Shown in pieces: positions 7,347 through 16,024 of a stretch of 36,715 bases of DNA (position 1 is its first letter; each line of letters starts with the position of its first letter). The DNA is from Nostoc favosum CHAB5714 (GTDB lineage Bacteria > Cyanobacteriota > Cyanobacteriia > Cyanobacteriales > Nostocaceae): NCBI RefSeq assembly GCF_020829495.1, contig NZ_JAIVFQ010000069.1:1-36715 (forward strand), in the 5' to 3' direction. The notes under the pieces were generated by a model. It ran no database searches, was not told where the DNA came from, and saw nothing but the letters and a program-made list of their open reading frames with translations. The translations under genes and the position numbers were made by a program.

Positions 7347-7502
7347 CTACATTTTGTAATATAATTTTGTAGCGCATTTGAATGGGAACCATCAATTGAG
7401 TTCATAGCGATCGCACTCACCGTAGCGGGTTATAATTTTTGGGGCTGATTGAACCATTGTGATTATTCCTCATGATTTGGTACGAGCCAGTAAGGTAAGG
7501 CG

Positions 7503-7754
7503 TTATGGCGATGAATTATGCTCAATATAAGAGCGAAGAGCGGAGTTAATTAGAGATTCGTAGCCTTTTCCTTTGCTTTTAAACCAATCCAGAATATCTT
7601 TATCTAGTTGAATTAATGTGGCTTCTTGGCTAACAGGTTTTATCATTTTGGCTGTTTCCCAGAATTGCTGATCTAATTCGGGAATATCTGAAGTATCAAT
7701 CGCTGGATCAGGGATATTTTGGAGTTCTTTAAGTCGATTGGGCGAGATACTCAT
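7503..7754 (-). CDS. brnA: BrnA-type antitoxin
   Basis: This 83-residue protein is the predicted antitoxin of a type II pair; BrnA binds BrnT and represses the shared promoter. The C-terminal half has the ribbon-helix-helix-like pattern of the family: ATLIQLDKDILDWFKSKGKG, then YESLINSALRSYIEHN. The N-terminal half (PNRLKELQNIPDPAIDTSDIPEL) would wrap the toxin. Its start overlaps the end of the toxin gene by 26 bp, the usual toxin-first BrnTA order. No clear ribosome binding site is needed if translation is coupled. Family assignment rests on sequence pattern and gene pairing. Confidence 0.85.
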   Translation of the reverse strand: MSISPNRLKELQNIPDPAIDTSDIPELDQQFWETAKMIKPVSQEATLIQLDKDILDWFKSKGKGYESLINSALRSYIEHNSSP

Positions 7755-8013
7755 AGTAGGTTCTCCTTTCTTTGGGGGTGGCTTTTCGGGCAGAGATTAA
7801 TCGAATTTTACCGTTTCTGTCTGTATGGGCAACAGTAATAATTACAACGCCTTGAATTGAGCCAATACTAATTTCTCGAATTTCTTCATAGTCGTATCGT
7901 TCATCAATTGAGGTGAAAACAACACTGTCAAATATTTCTGTAGCTTCTTCAAAACTAATGCCATGTTTCTGGATATTTTGTTGGTTTTTATTTTTGTCCC
8001 ATTCAAATTCCAT
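7729..8013 (-). CDS. brnT: BrnT-type ribonuclease toxin
   Basis: This 94-residue protein matches BrnT, a RelE-fold ribonuclease that halts translation under stress. Visible signatures are FEWDKNKNQQNIQKHGISFEEA at the N-terminus (the family's W-D-x-x-K-x-x-x-N-x-x-K-H-G-I-S-F), DSVVFTSIDERYDYEEIREISIG in the middle, and RLISARKATPKERRTYYE at the C-terminus, with the conserved R-x-I-S-A-R-x-A. It is complete, so it is probably functional unless an unseen substitution inactivates it. The ATG lies 4 bp after a small inverted repeat, so transcripts may be nearly leaderless. BrnA overlaps its end. Confidence 0.88.
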   Translation of the reverse strand: MEFEWDKNKNQQNIQKHGISFEEATEIFDSVVFTSIDERYDYEEIREISIGSIQGVVIITVAHTDRNGKIRLISARKATPKERRTYYEYLAQST

Positions 8014-8017
8014 TCAA

Positions 8018-8036
8018 CTATATATAATCCATATAG
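8018..8036 (-). promoter_or_regulatory. Candidate brnTA operator
   Basis: Arms CTATAT and ATATAG surround a 7-nt spacer directly before the brnT start, with TTGACT just upstream on the minus strand. Autorepression by BrnA at such a repeat is known for the family; use of this one is inference. Confidence 0.4.
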
Positions 8037-8059
8037 AGTCAAGTGTAATAAATTAACAT

Positions 8060-8092
8060 AAAGGCGTGAGGATAAAACTCACGCCTTTTTTT
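8060..8092 (-). terminator. Terminator hairpin after treH
   Basis: Arms AAAGGCGTGAG and CTCACGCCTTT pair perfectly around GATAAAA, next to the treH stop. The T tract is strong on the plus strand and weaker on the minus strand, so it may stop transcription both ways and insulate treH from brnTA. Confidence 0.75.
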
Positions 8093-8094
8093 AT

Positions 8095-9609
8095 TTAAAC
8101 TTTTTTCCTACCGCCTGCTAAGAGTTCCAGAATGACTCCATTTGTCCAGCCAAAACCAACTTCATTAGAACTATATCCAAAGGAGATTTCGTCGGAAACG
8201 TTGGCAGAACAGCGTTCAACATCATATTTCTCAACTAGGGTATTGTGACGCTCGAATTCTTTAATTACCATAGCCAGGAATTTGTTGGCAATACGATCGC
8301 CTTCTGTATGAAACCCATAACGGTGAAGTCCTTGGACAGCAATGAACGTCAAGGGTGCCCAACCGAAGGGAGCATCCCACTGGTTTCCGGTGATATGAGT
8401 ACTGGTAAGAATTCCGCCTGGGGCTTCAAACAAAGAGAGATTTTCCACGACGCGCTGGGCTTGGGCTTGAGAAGAAATTCCCAGCCAAAGGGGATAAAAT
8501 GTGGTAGCAAATTCGTAGCGGCGGTGTTTTCCACTCTGGAAGTGATAATCGAAATAGAGTCCTTGTTCTTCATCCCAAAGAAATTGATCGATCCGATCGC
8601 GGCGGATATCTGCACGATCGCGCCATTGTTTTTCTAGTTGTTCGTTGCCCAAAATATCGTTAATTTGCGCCAAGTCTTGTTCTACCTGATATAGCAAACT
8701 GTTGAGGCACACAGGAGCGTAGTGGAGGATATCAGCACTGAAGGGGCCAAATCGGTTGGTGATATCAAAACCGGACTCGCGCATGGTGCGATCGCCCTTG
8801 TAAAATAGGTGGGTCAGTTTGTCATTTTCGCGATCGTAGTAAAGATTAACGTCGTAATCTTCAATCTCAAAGGTTTGGTAATATTCCTTGACGCGATCGT
8901 AGTGGCTTTTTCCCTCCTCATCTCGCTCGGAGAACACAACTTCTGGCGCGGGGCCTTCGCCAAAGGCATAGAATCTAGATAAGCCGGTTGCGGGATTCAA
9001 ATGGGGCGGTACTACCCAGTAATAGTAAAATTGTTCTAGCAGTGGTACGGTTGATCTCAACCACTCTTCATCCTGGGTGTGCTGGAATAGTGCCAAAACC
9101 ATCATGCTGAGGACTGGAGGCTGCGATCGCGACAGCATATAAGTCCGGTTGGAATTGAGGATAGTGCCGTAATGCTTCACCTGGTACAACAATTGATCAA
9201 CTTGGCTTTGCGCTAGCTCCCATTCTTCATCGTGCAGAAGCCCCAGTAATATAAAGTAGCTGTCCCAGCCATACATTTCGTTAAAGCGGCCACCTGGTAC
9301 GACATAAGGCCCTGGTAGGTATAGTAAGCCATGCTCTTTAATCGCTTCGACTTCTGAGGGCAAAGTGCGAATTTCAATTCTTTGCATATCCTTGGGAGAT
9401 AGCGATCGCTCCAATACAGTCTGAATATTGGGACAATCTTCTAAGGGGGAAATGTAGACGAGCCAAGGAGTGTCGGTTTTGTGGTCTAGTTTGGTATCTT
9501 TGGCAGATTGTAATAAGTGTTCGTGCGATCGCGTTAAGGTTTTCCAGGTTTTTTTGATATGGAGGCGCACGGTGTCTATCTGCGTGGTGGTAAGTGTTGG
9601 GGTGATCAT
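8095..9609 (-). CDS. treH: Trehalase (glycoside hydrolase family 37)
   Basis: This enzyme hydrolyses trehalose to two glucoses. The 504-residue protein carries both trehalase signatures: PGGRFNEMYGWDSY at residues 105-118 and QWDAPFGWAP near 406. The acidic site ESGFDITNRF lies near 280, and the C-terminal GFGWTNGVILELL is typical of family 37. There is no signal peptide, so it acts in the cytoplasm. It is the last gene of treZ-treY-treH, 68 bp after treY, with a terminator behind it. The same order is known in Anabaena sp. PCC 7120, where the cluster is linked to trehalose accumulation on drying. Having synthesis and breakdown in one operon implies that trehalose level is set by enzyme control as well as expression. 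Confidence 0.92.
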   Translation of the reverse strand: MITPTLTTTQIDTVRLHIKKTWKTLTRSHEHLLQSAKDTKLDHKTDTPWLVYISPLEDCPNIQTVLERSLSPKDMQRIEIRTLPSEVEAIKEHGLLYLPGPYVVPGGRFNEMYGWDSYFILLGLLHDEEWELAQSQVDQLLYQVKHYGTILNSNRTYMLSRSQPPVLSMMVLALFQHTQDEEWLRSTVPLLEQFYYYWVVPPHLNPATGLSRFYAFGEGPAPEVVFSERDEEGKSHYDRVKEYYQTFEIEDYDVNLYYDRENDKLTHLFYKGDRTMRESGFDITNRFGPFSADILHYAPVCLNSLLYQVEQDLAQINDILGNEQLEKQWRDRADIRRDRIDQFLWDEEQGLYFDYHFQSGKHRRYEFATTFYPLWLGISSQAQAQRVVENLSLFEAPGGILTSTHITGNQWDAPFGWAPLTFIAVQGLHRYGFHTEGDRIANKFLAMVIKEFERHNTLVEKYDVERCSANVSDEISFGYSSNEVGFGWTNGVILELLAGGRKKV

Positions 9610-9677
9610 AATTCAGAATTTTTTTAACGCAAAGGGACACGAAGGGAATCGCAGAGGTACGCAGAGGTTTTATGTTT

Positions 9678-12476
9678 TTATTCGGCACTACTAACTAATA
9701 GGGCGACTGGGAAATGGGCGAGGGCAGATGCGATAGATAGGGTTTGTGTAGTTTGTAAGGGTTGCTGAGTAAGGACGTTTTTCCAAGTGGAGGGAGTTCC
9801 AGGGGGTAATAACAGGTGCGTATCTTGCCATACTGACAAGCCGTTGGGGTTTTCTCCTGGTTGGATGAGGTTTGTTAAAAAGCGAGGCGCGATCGCTATC
9901 GCTGTTTGATTCCCTTCCCGCCGCGCAAAGGCGATTATGTGATTGGCGTAGCTTCCCTGAATTTCTAAGGGGAGATAGTCGCCGTCCTGGAATAATGAGA
10001 CATAGTTTATTCTGGCTTGGAGTAATTGAGCCGTTAAAAACAGTTTGATTCTGCCGTCGGTTTTATCACTCAGCAATTCTTGAATTAAAGCCAGAGTGTC
10101 GGTTTTCACATGTTCGCGGATGGCGCTTAAGTAGGTGCGTCGCTGTTCAAAATCTACCGGGCGGCGGTTGTCTGGATCGACTAGGCTTAGTTCCCAAAGT
10201 TCTGTTCCTTGGTATAAATCGGGTACGCCGGGGGCGGTAATCTTCAGTAGAGTTTGGGAAAGGGAATTGAAGATACCATACTCTGCAATTCGCCCTTGAA
10301 AGGGACGAAAGGCTTCTAGAAATTCCCCGGAGAGGGAAGGGTCGAGTACTTTTTCAATGAAGGAGGTACAAGCTTCTTCATACTCGCTATCAGGTCGCAA
10401 CCATGCTGTATGCACTTTCGCTTCTCGAATTGCCTTAATTATATAGTCTTTCACGCGTTCCACGAAGGATGCATGTTCGTGTTCTGCAAAGGGAAACGCG
10501 CCTACCAAGGTTTGATAGAGAAAATACTCGTCGTTGCGATCGGGCATAGCGAACCCGTGGCGATGGCTACGATGTCCTCGATTCATGGCACTCCAGGTAT
10601 TTACCTGCTGATCCCATTCATCGGGGATTTCTGAGAGGACGTTCAATCTGGCCCGCACATCTTCGCCGCGTTTGGTGTCGTGGGTGGCTGTGGTGTTCAT
10701 TGTGTGAGGCCAGGTTTCTTGGTGCTGTTTGTTAAAGGCATGAAATTTGGCTAAGTCGATGCCAAAATGGCCCGGATTTCCCCCGACTTCATTCAGCGAC
10801 AACAACCGATTGTAAACATATAATGTGGTGTCTTCTACGCCTTTTGCCATTAACGGCCCACTGTATTGCTGCATCCGTAAAACAAAATATATCCACTGTT
10901 CGCGTTCTGTTTGAGTCAGAGAATTATCAAACTCTAGCAGCATTAACTTTTCAATAAAGGTCAGTTCGTTCTGCAACAGAGGCGTTTGTTCTTTGGCTTG
11001 GCGAATTACTTCTTGAATGGTAGCGCGATCGCTTTCTCCAATTCCATCGGGTGTAATGTAGGTGCGGTAAATTGGGAACAGTGTCAAAACTTCGGCGATC
11101 GCTCTTTTTAATCCATTCAGTGTAAAATCATTACCATAGCGATATTTGCTGGAAACGTTCTTTAGCAAAAGAGCCAGATTGTCAATATCACCTGCTAAGT
11201 TCTTTTCCAAAATCAGGCGCTTTTTATCCTTCACTACAGATGCATAATCTGCTCTGGAACTGATAAAGTTCTGGTAAATTTTATCGAAGGATGATTCATT
11301 TTCAACTTGACAAAATACGCCATTTACATAGTTGAGAAAGTCATATCCAGACGTACCTTCAATTCCCCAGTTTTCTGGCAATTCTTCGGTGAGTTCTAAA
11401 ATCTTCTCGACGGTGATATAAACATCCCCCATCTTTTCCCGCAGCCTTTCGAGATACTGGATTGGGTTATAAAGTCCATCAATATGGTCAATCCGTAAAC
11501 CAGTAAATTTGCCTTCTTCAACCAGCTTCTGAATTAGGCTGTGGGTATTATTAAAAACCCGCACTTCTTCAACTTTAACGGAAATCAGTTCATTGACAGT
11601 AAAGAAACGGCGGTAGTTCATTTCTTCGGCCCCAACTTTCCAAAAGGCGAGGCGGTAAAACTGGTCGTTCAGTAATTCATCTAGGAGGTTAAAGCTTTCT
11701 GAATTACCAGGTTCTCCGTTGAATGTTTGGATATTTTCGTCAATGAACTCGCGGATGACATCGTTTGTGGTGTAGAGTTCCCAAACCAATCCTTTAATAA
11801 ATGCAATCTGGTCTTGTCGCTGTTTTCCTGCAACTTCTGAGGGCACATTTTTGAGAATGTAGAGAATCCCCAATAGCTTAATAAAATCGGGATGATTGCG
11901 TCCCAGTGTGCGCGTGAGTTTACCCAGATTAGAAGTGATAAATTTTGTGTAAGATTCTAACCGGAGTGGCAGTTTCAAGCTGTAATAGTTGACGGTTAAA
12001 CCGGTTTGTTCGTATTGCAGTTGAATGTGTCCGTTTTCCAAGGATGTACCATAGAAATCTCCTAGCAGAGGAGCGAGAATTCGTTGTTGGCGATCGCCAA
12101 AGGGAGCATTCCAAGAAAGATCGAAGTAGTCGGTATAGCTGGAATCTGGGCCGTGTTCCAATACGTCCATCAAGTAATCGTTTTCGCTGCTATATGCCAT
12201 GTGGTTTGGCACAATATCTTGTAACCAGCCCATACCAAGGGATTGAATTTCAGCAACTAATGCATCAAAGGATTCATTAGTTCCGAGTTCTGGGTTAAGT
12301 TGAGTGGCATCTACTATATCGTAGCCGTGTGTACTCCCGGATCGTGCTTTGAAAATGGGGGAAGCATACAAATCGGAAATACCTAAATCTGCTAGATAAG
12401 CTGCGATCGCTTTAGCGTTGTCAAAGCCAAACTGAGGTGTAAATTGAATTCGATAAGTGGCGGTGGGAATTCGCAT
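9678..12476 (-). CDS. treY: Maltooligosyltrehalose synthase
   Basis: TreY isomerises the reducing end of alpha-1,4-glucans into a trehalosyl unit, which TreZ then cuts off. The 932-residue protein is an alpha-amylase-family (GH13) enzyme. It starts with the diagnostic PTATYRIQFTPQFGF, then STHGYDIVD at 48-56 and DIVPNHMA near 87. The catalytic region GLRIDHIDGLYNP has Asp330 as likely nucleophile, ITVEKIL has Glu357 as acid/base, and TATHDTKRGEDVRARL is present. The length is slightly above many bacterial TreY proteins. It lies 352 bp after treZ, a gap filled by a 21-bp tandem array, so treY may be transcribed with treZ through the array or from its own promoter. Confidence 0.95.
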   Translation of the reverse strand: MRIPTATYRIQFTPQFGFDNAKAIAAYLADLGISDLYASPIFKARSGSTHGYDIVDATQLNPELGTNESFDALVAEIQSLGMGWLQDIVPNHMAYSSENDYLMDVLEHGPDSSYTDYFDLSWNAPFGDRQQRILAPLLGDFYGTSLENGHIQLQYEQTGLTVNYYSLKLPLRLESYTKFITSNLGKLTRTLGRNHPDFIKLLGILYILKNVPSEVAGKQRQDQIAFIKGLVWELYTTNDVIREFIDENIQTFNGEPGNSESFNLLDELLNDQFYRLAFWKVGAEEMNYRRFFTVNELISVKVEEVRVFNNTHSLIQKLVEEGKFTGLRIDHIDGLYNPIQYLERLREKMGDVYITVEKILELTEELPENWGIEGTSGYDFLNYVNGVFCQVENESSFDKIYQNFISSRADYASVVKDKKRLILEKNLAGDIDNLALLLKNVSSKYRYGNDFTLNGLKRAIAEVLTLFPIYRTYITPDGIGESDRATIQEVIRQAKEQTPLLQNELTFIEKLMLLEFDNSLTQTEREQWIYFVLRMQQYSGPLMAKGVEDTTLYVYNRLLSLNEVGGNPGHFGIDLAKFHAFNKQHQETWPHTMNTTATHDTKRGEDVRARLNVLSEIPDEWDQQVNTWSAMNRGHRSHRHGFAMPDRNDEYFLYQTLVGAFPFAEHEHASFVERVKDYIIKAIREAKVHTAWLRPDSEYEEACTSFIEKVLDPSLSGEFLEAFRPFQGRIAEYGIFNSLSQTLLKITAPGVPDLYQGTELWELSLVDPDNRRPVDFEQRRTYLSAIREHVKTDTLALIQELLSDKTDGRIKLFLTAQLLQARINYVSLFQDGDYLPLEIQGSYANHIIAFARREGNQTAIAIAPRFLTNLIQPGENPNGLSVWQDTHLLLPPGTPSTWKNVLTQQPLQTTQTLSIASALAHFPVALLVSSAE

Positions 12477-12828
12477 AGTTTTTTGGAGTGGGGAGTGGGG
12501 AGAGACGCGATGAATCGCGTCTGTACAAAGTGGGGAGTAAGGGAGATGGAGGAGTTTGAGGTTTTGAGGTTGAACGTTAAGCCTTTTAGCTCGAACGTTA
12601 AGCCTTTTAGCTTGAACGTTAAGCCTTTTAGTTTGAACGTTAAGCCTTTTAGTTTGAACGTTAAGTCTTTCAGCTCGAACGTTAAGTCTTTTAGCTCGAA
12701 CGTTAAGTCTTTTAGCTCGAACGTTAAGTCTTTTAGCTCGAACGTTAAGTCTTTTAGCTCGAACGTTAAGTCTTTTAGCTTGAAACTTGAGGTTATGAGG
12801 CTGAAACTTTAAGTTCTAACTCTCCCCC
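12477..12828. other. treZ-treY gap: tandem array plus flanking repeats
   Basis: Besides the 21-bp array, the gap contains GAGACGCGATGAATCGCGTC (about 12505), a relative of the GACGCGATTAATCGCGTC palindromes at 19960 and 31766. A plus-strand frame through the array would give heptapeptide repeats (NVKPFSS/NVKSFSS), but it has no ribosome binding site or recognisable domain and I do not call it a gene. Confidence 0.6.
12571..12780. repeat. Ten-copy 21-bp tandem array between treZ and treY
   Basis: Ten units of 21 bp follow without gaps, consensus YGAACGTTAAGYCTTTTAGYT. The first four units read AAGCC and the last six AAGTC, so two subtypes expanded in blocks. Every unit contains the palindrome AACGTT. 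A degenerate eleventh unit follows. The period equals two turns of B-DNA, so each AACGTT lies on the same face. Confidence 0.9.
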
Positions 12829-14691
12829 TCATCCTTTTTCATAGAGTACTAAACTAGTAGGTTGCAATTTCACTTCTTGGCCTACAGACAGATGTTCAGC
12901 AGCTTCAGAACCATGCCCAGACCATGAGGTATCAGCAGAGTCCAACAATTTATTAGCATTTTGCTCAAACGGCAAAGCCACTGTCACTGGAGACGAATTG
13001 AAATTCATCGCAAATATTAGTTCACTTGATTCGCACCAACGGCGCACGATAACCACCTGCTTGTCTTCATCACTAGTCGCTTGGATAGAGTTGCGGTCTT
13101 GATTTAAAAGTGCTGGATGCGTCTTGCGGAAATTAATTAACTGGCGATACCAATCCCACAGAATCTTGTGCTTACCTTGATTGCGTAATTCCCAATTGAG
13201 TTTAGACTTTAGGAAAGTTTCTGCCGATTCCGGATCTGGGGGATCATCTGCGTAGTGAAATGCTTCAAACTCTCCTTTACGTCCGGCTCGAACTAATTGA
13301 ATTAAATCTGGATCGGAGTGACTGACAAAGTAAATAAAGGGTGCAGTTTCACCGTATTCTTCTCCCATGAACAACAGGGGTAAGTAGGGCGATAGCAGCA
13401 CAGCGCCAGCAGCTAACTTCAATCCTTCAAAAGAGATTCGCTGGCTGAGGCGTTCTCCCTTCATCTGATTGCCGATTTGATCGTGATTTTGAATGCAGAC
13501 TGAAAACTGTGATAAAGGGCGATCGCGGCAAGATACACCGTGAAATCTCTTGCGGTGTGGTGCGTATTTCCAATCGTAAATAAAAGTATCTTCATAAGCT
13601 TTCGCCAACTGAGCTACTTGCCCAAAGTCTTGATAATATCCTTGGCGATCGCCTGTTAAAAGTGCGTGTAATGCATGGTGAAAGTCATCACTCCACTGGG
13701 CATCAAGTCCGTACCCACCCAATTCTGGCGGACGAATTATTTGTGGATTATTCATATCACTTTCGGCAATTAGATGGCGTTTCCATTTTTGCCCTTGTTG
13801 TGAAAAATGATGAACTGCTTCCGCCAGTTCCCACAAAAAATGCTTCGCCCCTAAATCGTAAATTGCTTGAGTCGCATCCAGCCGCAATGCATCAATGTGG
13901 AACTCGCGCAACCAATACAGCGCATTCTCGATAAAATAATTTCGTACACCCTGACTATGGGCATCGTCGAAATTCATCGCATCGCCCCACGGCGTTTTAT
14001 AGGTTTTAGTAAAGTAGGGCGCGAACTGACTCATATAGTTGCCTTCTGGCCCAAAGTGGTTATACACCACATCCAGCACTACGGCAATGTCGTTTTGGTG
14101 ACAAGCATTTACCAGTTGCTTAAGTTCGGCTGGGCTACCATAGGAATTTTGTACAGCATAAGGGTAAACCCCGTCATAACCCCAGTTGCGATATGCAAGA
14201 GTTGCCTCAACATGGGTGTCTCCCGGAAACTGAGCAATGGGCATGATTTCAATGGCGTTAATTCCCAGTTCTCTCAGTTCCGGTAAGCGGGGAATGATGG
14301 CGGTGAAATTTCCTTCAGGCGTGAATGTGCCAACGTGAAGTTCGTAGAAAATCATCGACTCCACAGGAACGCCAGTCCACCCTTCATCAGTCCACTCAAA
14401 ATGTTGATCGACAATTTGAGACGGCCCATGTACCCCTTCCGGTTGATACTGCGACGCCGGATCGGCAAAGGTGTCTTGCCCATTTAAGACGTAGCGATAA
14501 AGCGTACCCGCATACACATCGTTGACTTTCGTGTGCCAGTATCCCTCAGACTGAGGCTTGAGCGGAATTAACTGCTGTTCTGGCGTCAAAATCTGTACCG
14601 TAACGCTATCTAATAGCGGAGACCAAACTGTAAATTCACACTCTCCGTTACCCAAGTAGTTAGCACCTATTCTCACGCAGTATCCTCCCAT
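12829..14691 (-). CDS. treZ: Maltooligosyltrehalose trehalohydrolase
   Basis: TreZ releases free trehalose from the trehalosyl-glucan made by TreY. I take the ATG at 14691 (MGGYCVRIGANYLGNGEC), giving 620 residues; a longer frame from a TTG at 14757 adds 22 residues that do not look conserved. An N-terminal CBM48/E-set domain (FTVWSPLLDSVTVQI) precedes the GH13 barrel: MIFYELHVGTFTPEG, NWGYDGVYPYAV, VVLDVVYNHFGPEGNY, DALRLDATQAI with Asp272 as likely nucleophile, and HLIAESDMNNP with Glu310 as likely acid/base. NHDQIGNQMKGERL follows, with the conserved His-Asp. It is the first gene of the tre cluster. No strong ribosome binding site is visible. Confidence 0.95.
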   Translation of the reverse strand: MGGYCVRIGANYLGNGECEFTVWSPLLDSVTVQILTPEQQLIPLKPQSEGYWHTKVNDVYAGTLYRYVLNGQDTFADPASQYQPEGVHGPSQIVDQHFEWTDEGWTGVPVESMIFYELHVGTFTPEGNFTAIIPRLPELRELGINAIEIMPIAQFPGDTHVEATLAYRNWGYDGVYPYAVQNSYGSPAELKQLVNACHQNDIAVVLDVVYNHFGPEGNYMSQFAPYFTKTYKTPWGDAMNFDDAHSQGVRNYFIENALYWLREFHIDALRLDATQAIYDLGAKHFLWELAEAVHHFSQQGQKWKRHLIAESDMNNPQIIRPPELGGYGLDAQWSDDFHHALHALLTGDRQGYYQDFGQVAQLAKAYEDTFIYDWKYAPHRKRFHGVSCRDRPLSQFSVCIQNHDQIGNQMKGERLSQRISFEGLKLAAGAVLLSPYLPLLFMGEEYGETAPFIYFVSHSDPDLIQLVRAGRKGEFEAFHYADDPPDPESAETFLKSKLNWELRNQGKHKILWDWYRQLINFRKTHPALLNQDRNSIQATSDEDKQVVIVRRWCESSELIFAMNFNSSPVTVALPFEQNANKLLDSADTSWSGHGSEAAEHLSVGQEVKLQPTSLVLYEKG

Positions 14692-14936
14692 CAGTTCAGT
14701 TTGTTGTGCCGAATTATGGCGCGATGGCGTACCCGCCCTTTCCGGTGGCGATCGCAAATGTCATTGATTGCACAATGTTTACAAACACGCCAGATAGCAT
14801 AATGGTTGGTCTACCGGGCTTTTAGCTAGCACCTGGAGGCGGATTTTTGACCAGAACAAATTCTGTCTAATGACAAATGTTAAGGAAATGGCCTAGAAAA
14901 AACGGAGCATTCGTAGGCTAGCACAGCAATGTATCC

Positions 14937-15341
14937 CTACGGCTTGCAGCTACCATCCACACAGTATGCCGATTGATATGTATTAGAACGCTTACCAAAT
15001 ATGGTGTGGCGATTATCGCGGATTTGTTCGTAAAAGCGATCGCCTGCCCATTTCATCCCCGGTAAGGCTCGATAAGCGTCTACAAATATACTTCCTGCTG
15101 GCAATAACCGCCCAATTTCTTCTGCGGCGTTACTACCTTGCCAACGTCTCTGAGGTTCATTGGCATCAATTAAAATCATCCCTTGTTCACAGTCTTGGGC
15201 TGTAATTCCCCACTTTAAAAGTGTTTGCTCATCTTGCATAGGACTGTAGCGAAACAGCTTTCCTTGGTCTAAGGTTTCTAGCAATTGCACTAGGCTAACG
15301 CAGAGATTACAATTCCCATCGTAGATTACGTAGTAATTCAT
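14937..15341 (-). CDS. DCC-family thiol-disulfide oxidoreductase-like protein (DUF393)
   Basis: I start this at 15341, giving 134 residues, because the family's opening motif follows at once: MNYYVIYDGNCNLC, with the YDGxCxxC pair Cys11 and Cys14. Twelve extra upstream codons are possible. Later blocks also fit DUF393: a beta strand FRYSPMQDE, GMILIDA, RRWQGSNAAEEIGRLLP, then DRFYEQIRDNRHTIFGKRSN. The family is thioredoxin-like; its substrates are not established. The protein ends with a Cys-containing tail (SAYCVDGSCKP), which may add a second redox pair. It is leftward, 245 bp before treZ, so co-transcription is possible but unsupported. There is no signal peptide. Confidence 0.8.
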   Translation of the reverse strand: MNYYVIYDGNCNLCVSLVQLLETLDQGKLFRYSPMQDEQTLLKWGITAQDCEQGMILIDANEPQRRWQGSNAAEEIGRLLPAGSIFVDAYRALPGMKWAGDRFYEQIRDNRHTIFGKRSNTYQSAYCVDGSCKP

Positions 15342-15575
15342 AAAAATAACTGAGTTGTCAGATGTGTTTAAATACAACTTTGGTATTCTAGCTTAGAAAA
15401 CCGTGGCGATCGCTCTTGCCTCAGTAAAGCAGTGCTAAATGATGCGGTTCACCTTAGCCAAAACAAAATTTAATTTTTTAAATATGCATAATGTCGTCTA
15501 GCTTAAGCTGTAAATTTGGCAAGAGATTAGAATAAAAAGTTTTAGAGAATTATTACGTCAATCCAGCTACCATCT

Positions 15576-15712
15576 CAATACGCTTGGGTTAAGGCTAAAA
15601 ACTAAAACTGCGTAGGTTGGGTTGAGAAACGAAACCCAACATTTTCACGGCTTTGTTGGGTAACACTTAAGTTCAACCCAACCTACTATTTTTCACAAAG
15701 CCAAGCGTATTG
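15576..15712. mobile_element. 137-bp miniature element with CAATACGCTTGG ends and a 10-bp target duplication
   Basis: The ends CAATACGCTTGG and CCAAGCGTATTG are exact inverted repeats of 12 bp. Inside is a second inverted pair, TAGGTTGGGTTGA and TTCAACCCAACCTA (one mismatch), around AAACCCAACA and TGTTGGGT. The decamer GCTACCATCT flanks both sides (15566-15575 and 15713-15722). There is no coding capacity. Confidence 0.8.
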
Positions 15713-15723
15713 GCTACCATCTC

Positions 15724-15785
15724 AATTAACAAAGTGGCCGTCGCATTAGCAATGCAAGCGATCGCATTAACAAGGCAGTCATCGG
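15724..15785. repeat. Three units of the CATTAACAA-type 20/21-bp repeat
   Basis: Units at 15724, 15744 and 15765 begin with AATTAACAAAG, CATTAGCAATG and CATTAACAAGG. They match the three unit subtypes of the array at 27799-27980. The short array starts just after the miniature element. Confidence 0.65.
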
Positions 15786-15838
15786 TTTTGTTTAGACTTA
15801 CCCAGATTGCCATTTTTCTTTAAATGATCAAACAATCT

Positions 15839-16024
15839 AGAACTTATCATTGACAAAAAATACCAAATATGGATAGTTTAAAACCCACATCTTTCGTAAG
15901 GGCATAGCAATGCTGTGCCCCTACAGCATGGTCTATTTACGATCACACGATAATTAAGAAAAAGCTGAAACAACTTACTTTTGTTAATGCACATCACGAT
16001 GCATTTGTACAGTACGTAAGCCCT
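15839..16024 (-). mobile_element. 186-bp non-coding element, inverted copy of the one at 32819
   Basis: Read on the opposite strand, this stretch aligns along its whole length with 32819-33005. Shared blocks include ATTTACGATC, CTACAGCATGGTC and GCACATCACGATGCATTTG. Its outer ends have mutated (AGAACTTATC in place of AGGACTTACGC), so it is probably the older copy. Confidence 0.75.

Noticed and set aside
10410..10634. Plus-strand frames inside treY, treZ, nadE and pncB
   Set aside because: They are opposite-strand shadows of well-identified enzymes, without start signals or domains.
12444..12812. Plus-strand frame encoding NVKPFSS/NVKSFSS heptapeptide repeats
   Set aside because: The frame is open only because the 21-bp repeat unit is a multiple of three and has no stop. 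It lacks a ribosome binding site and starts inside treY on the other strand.
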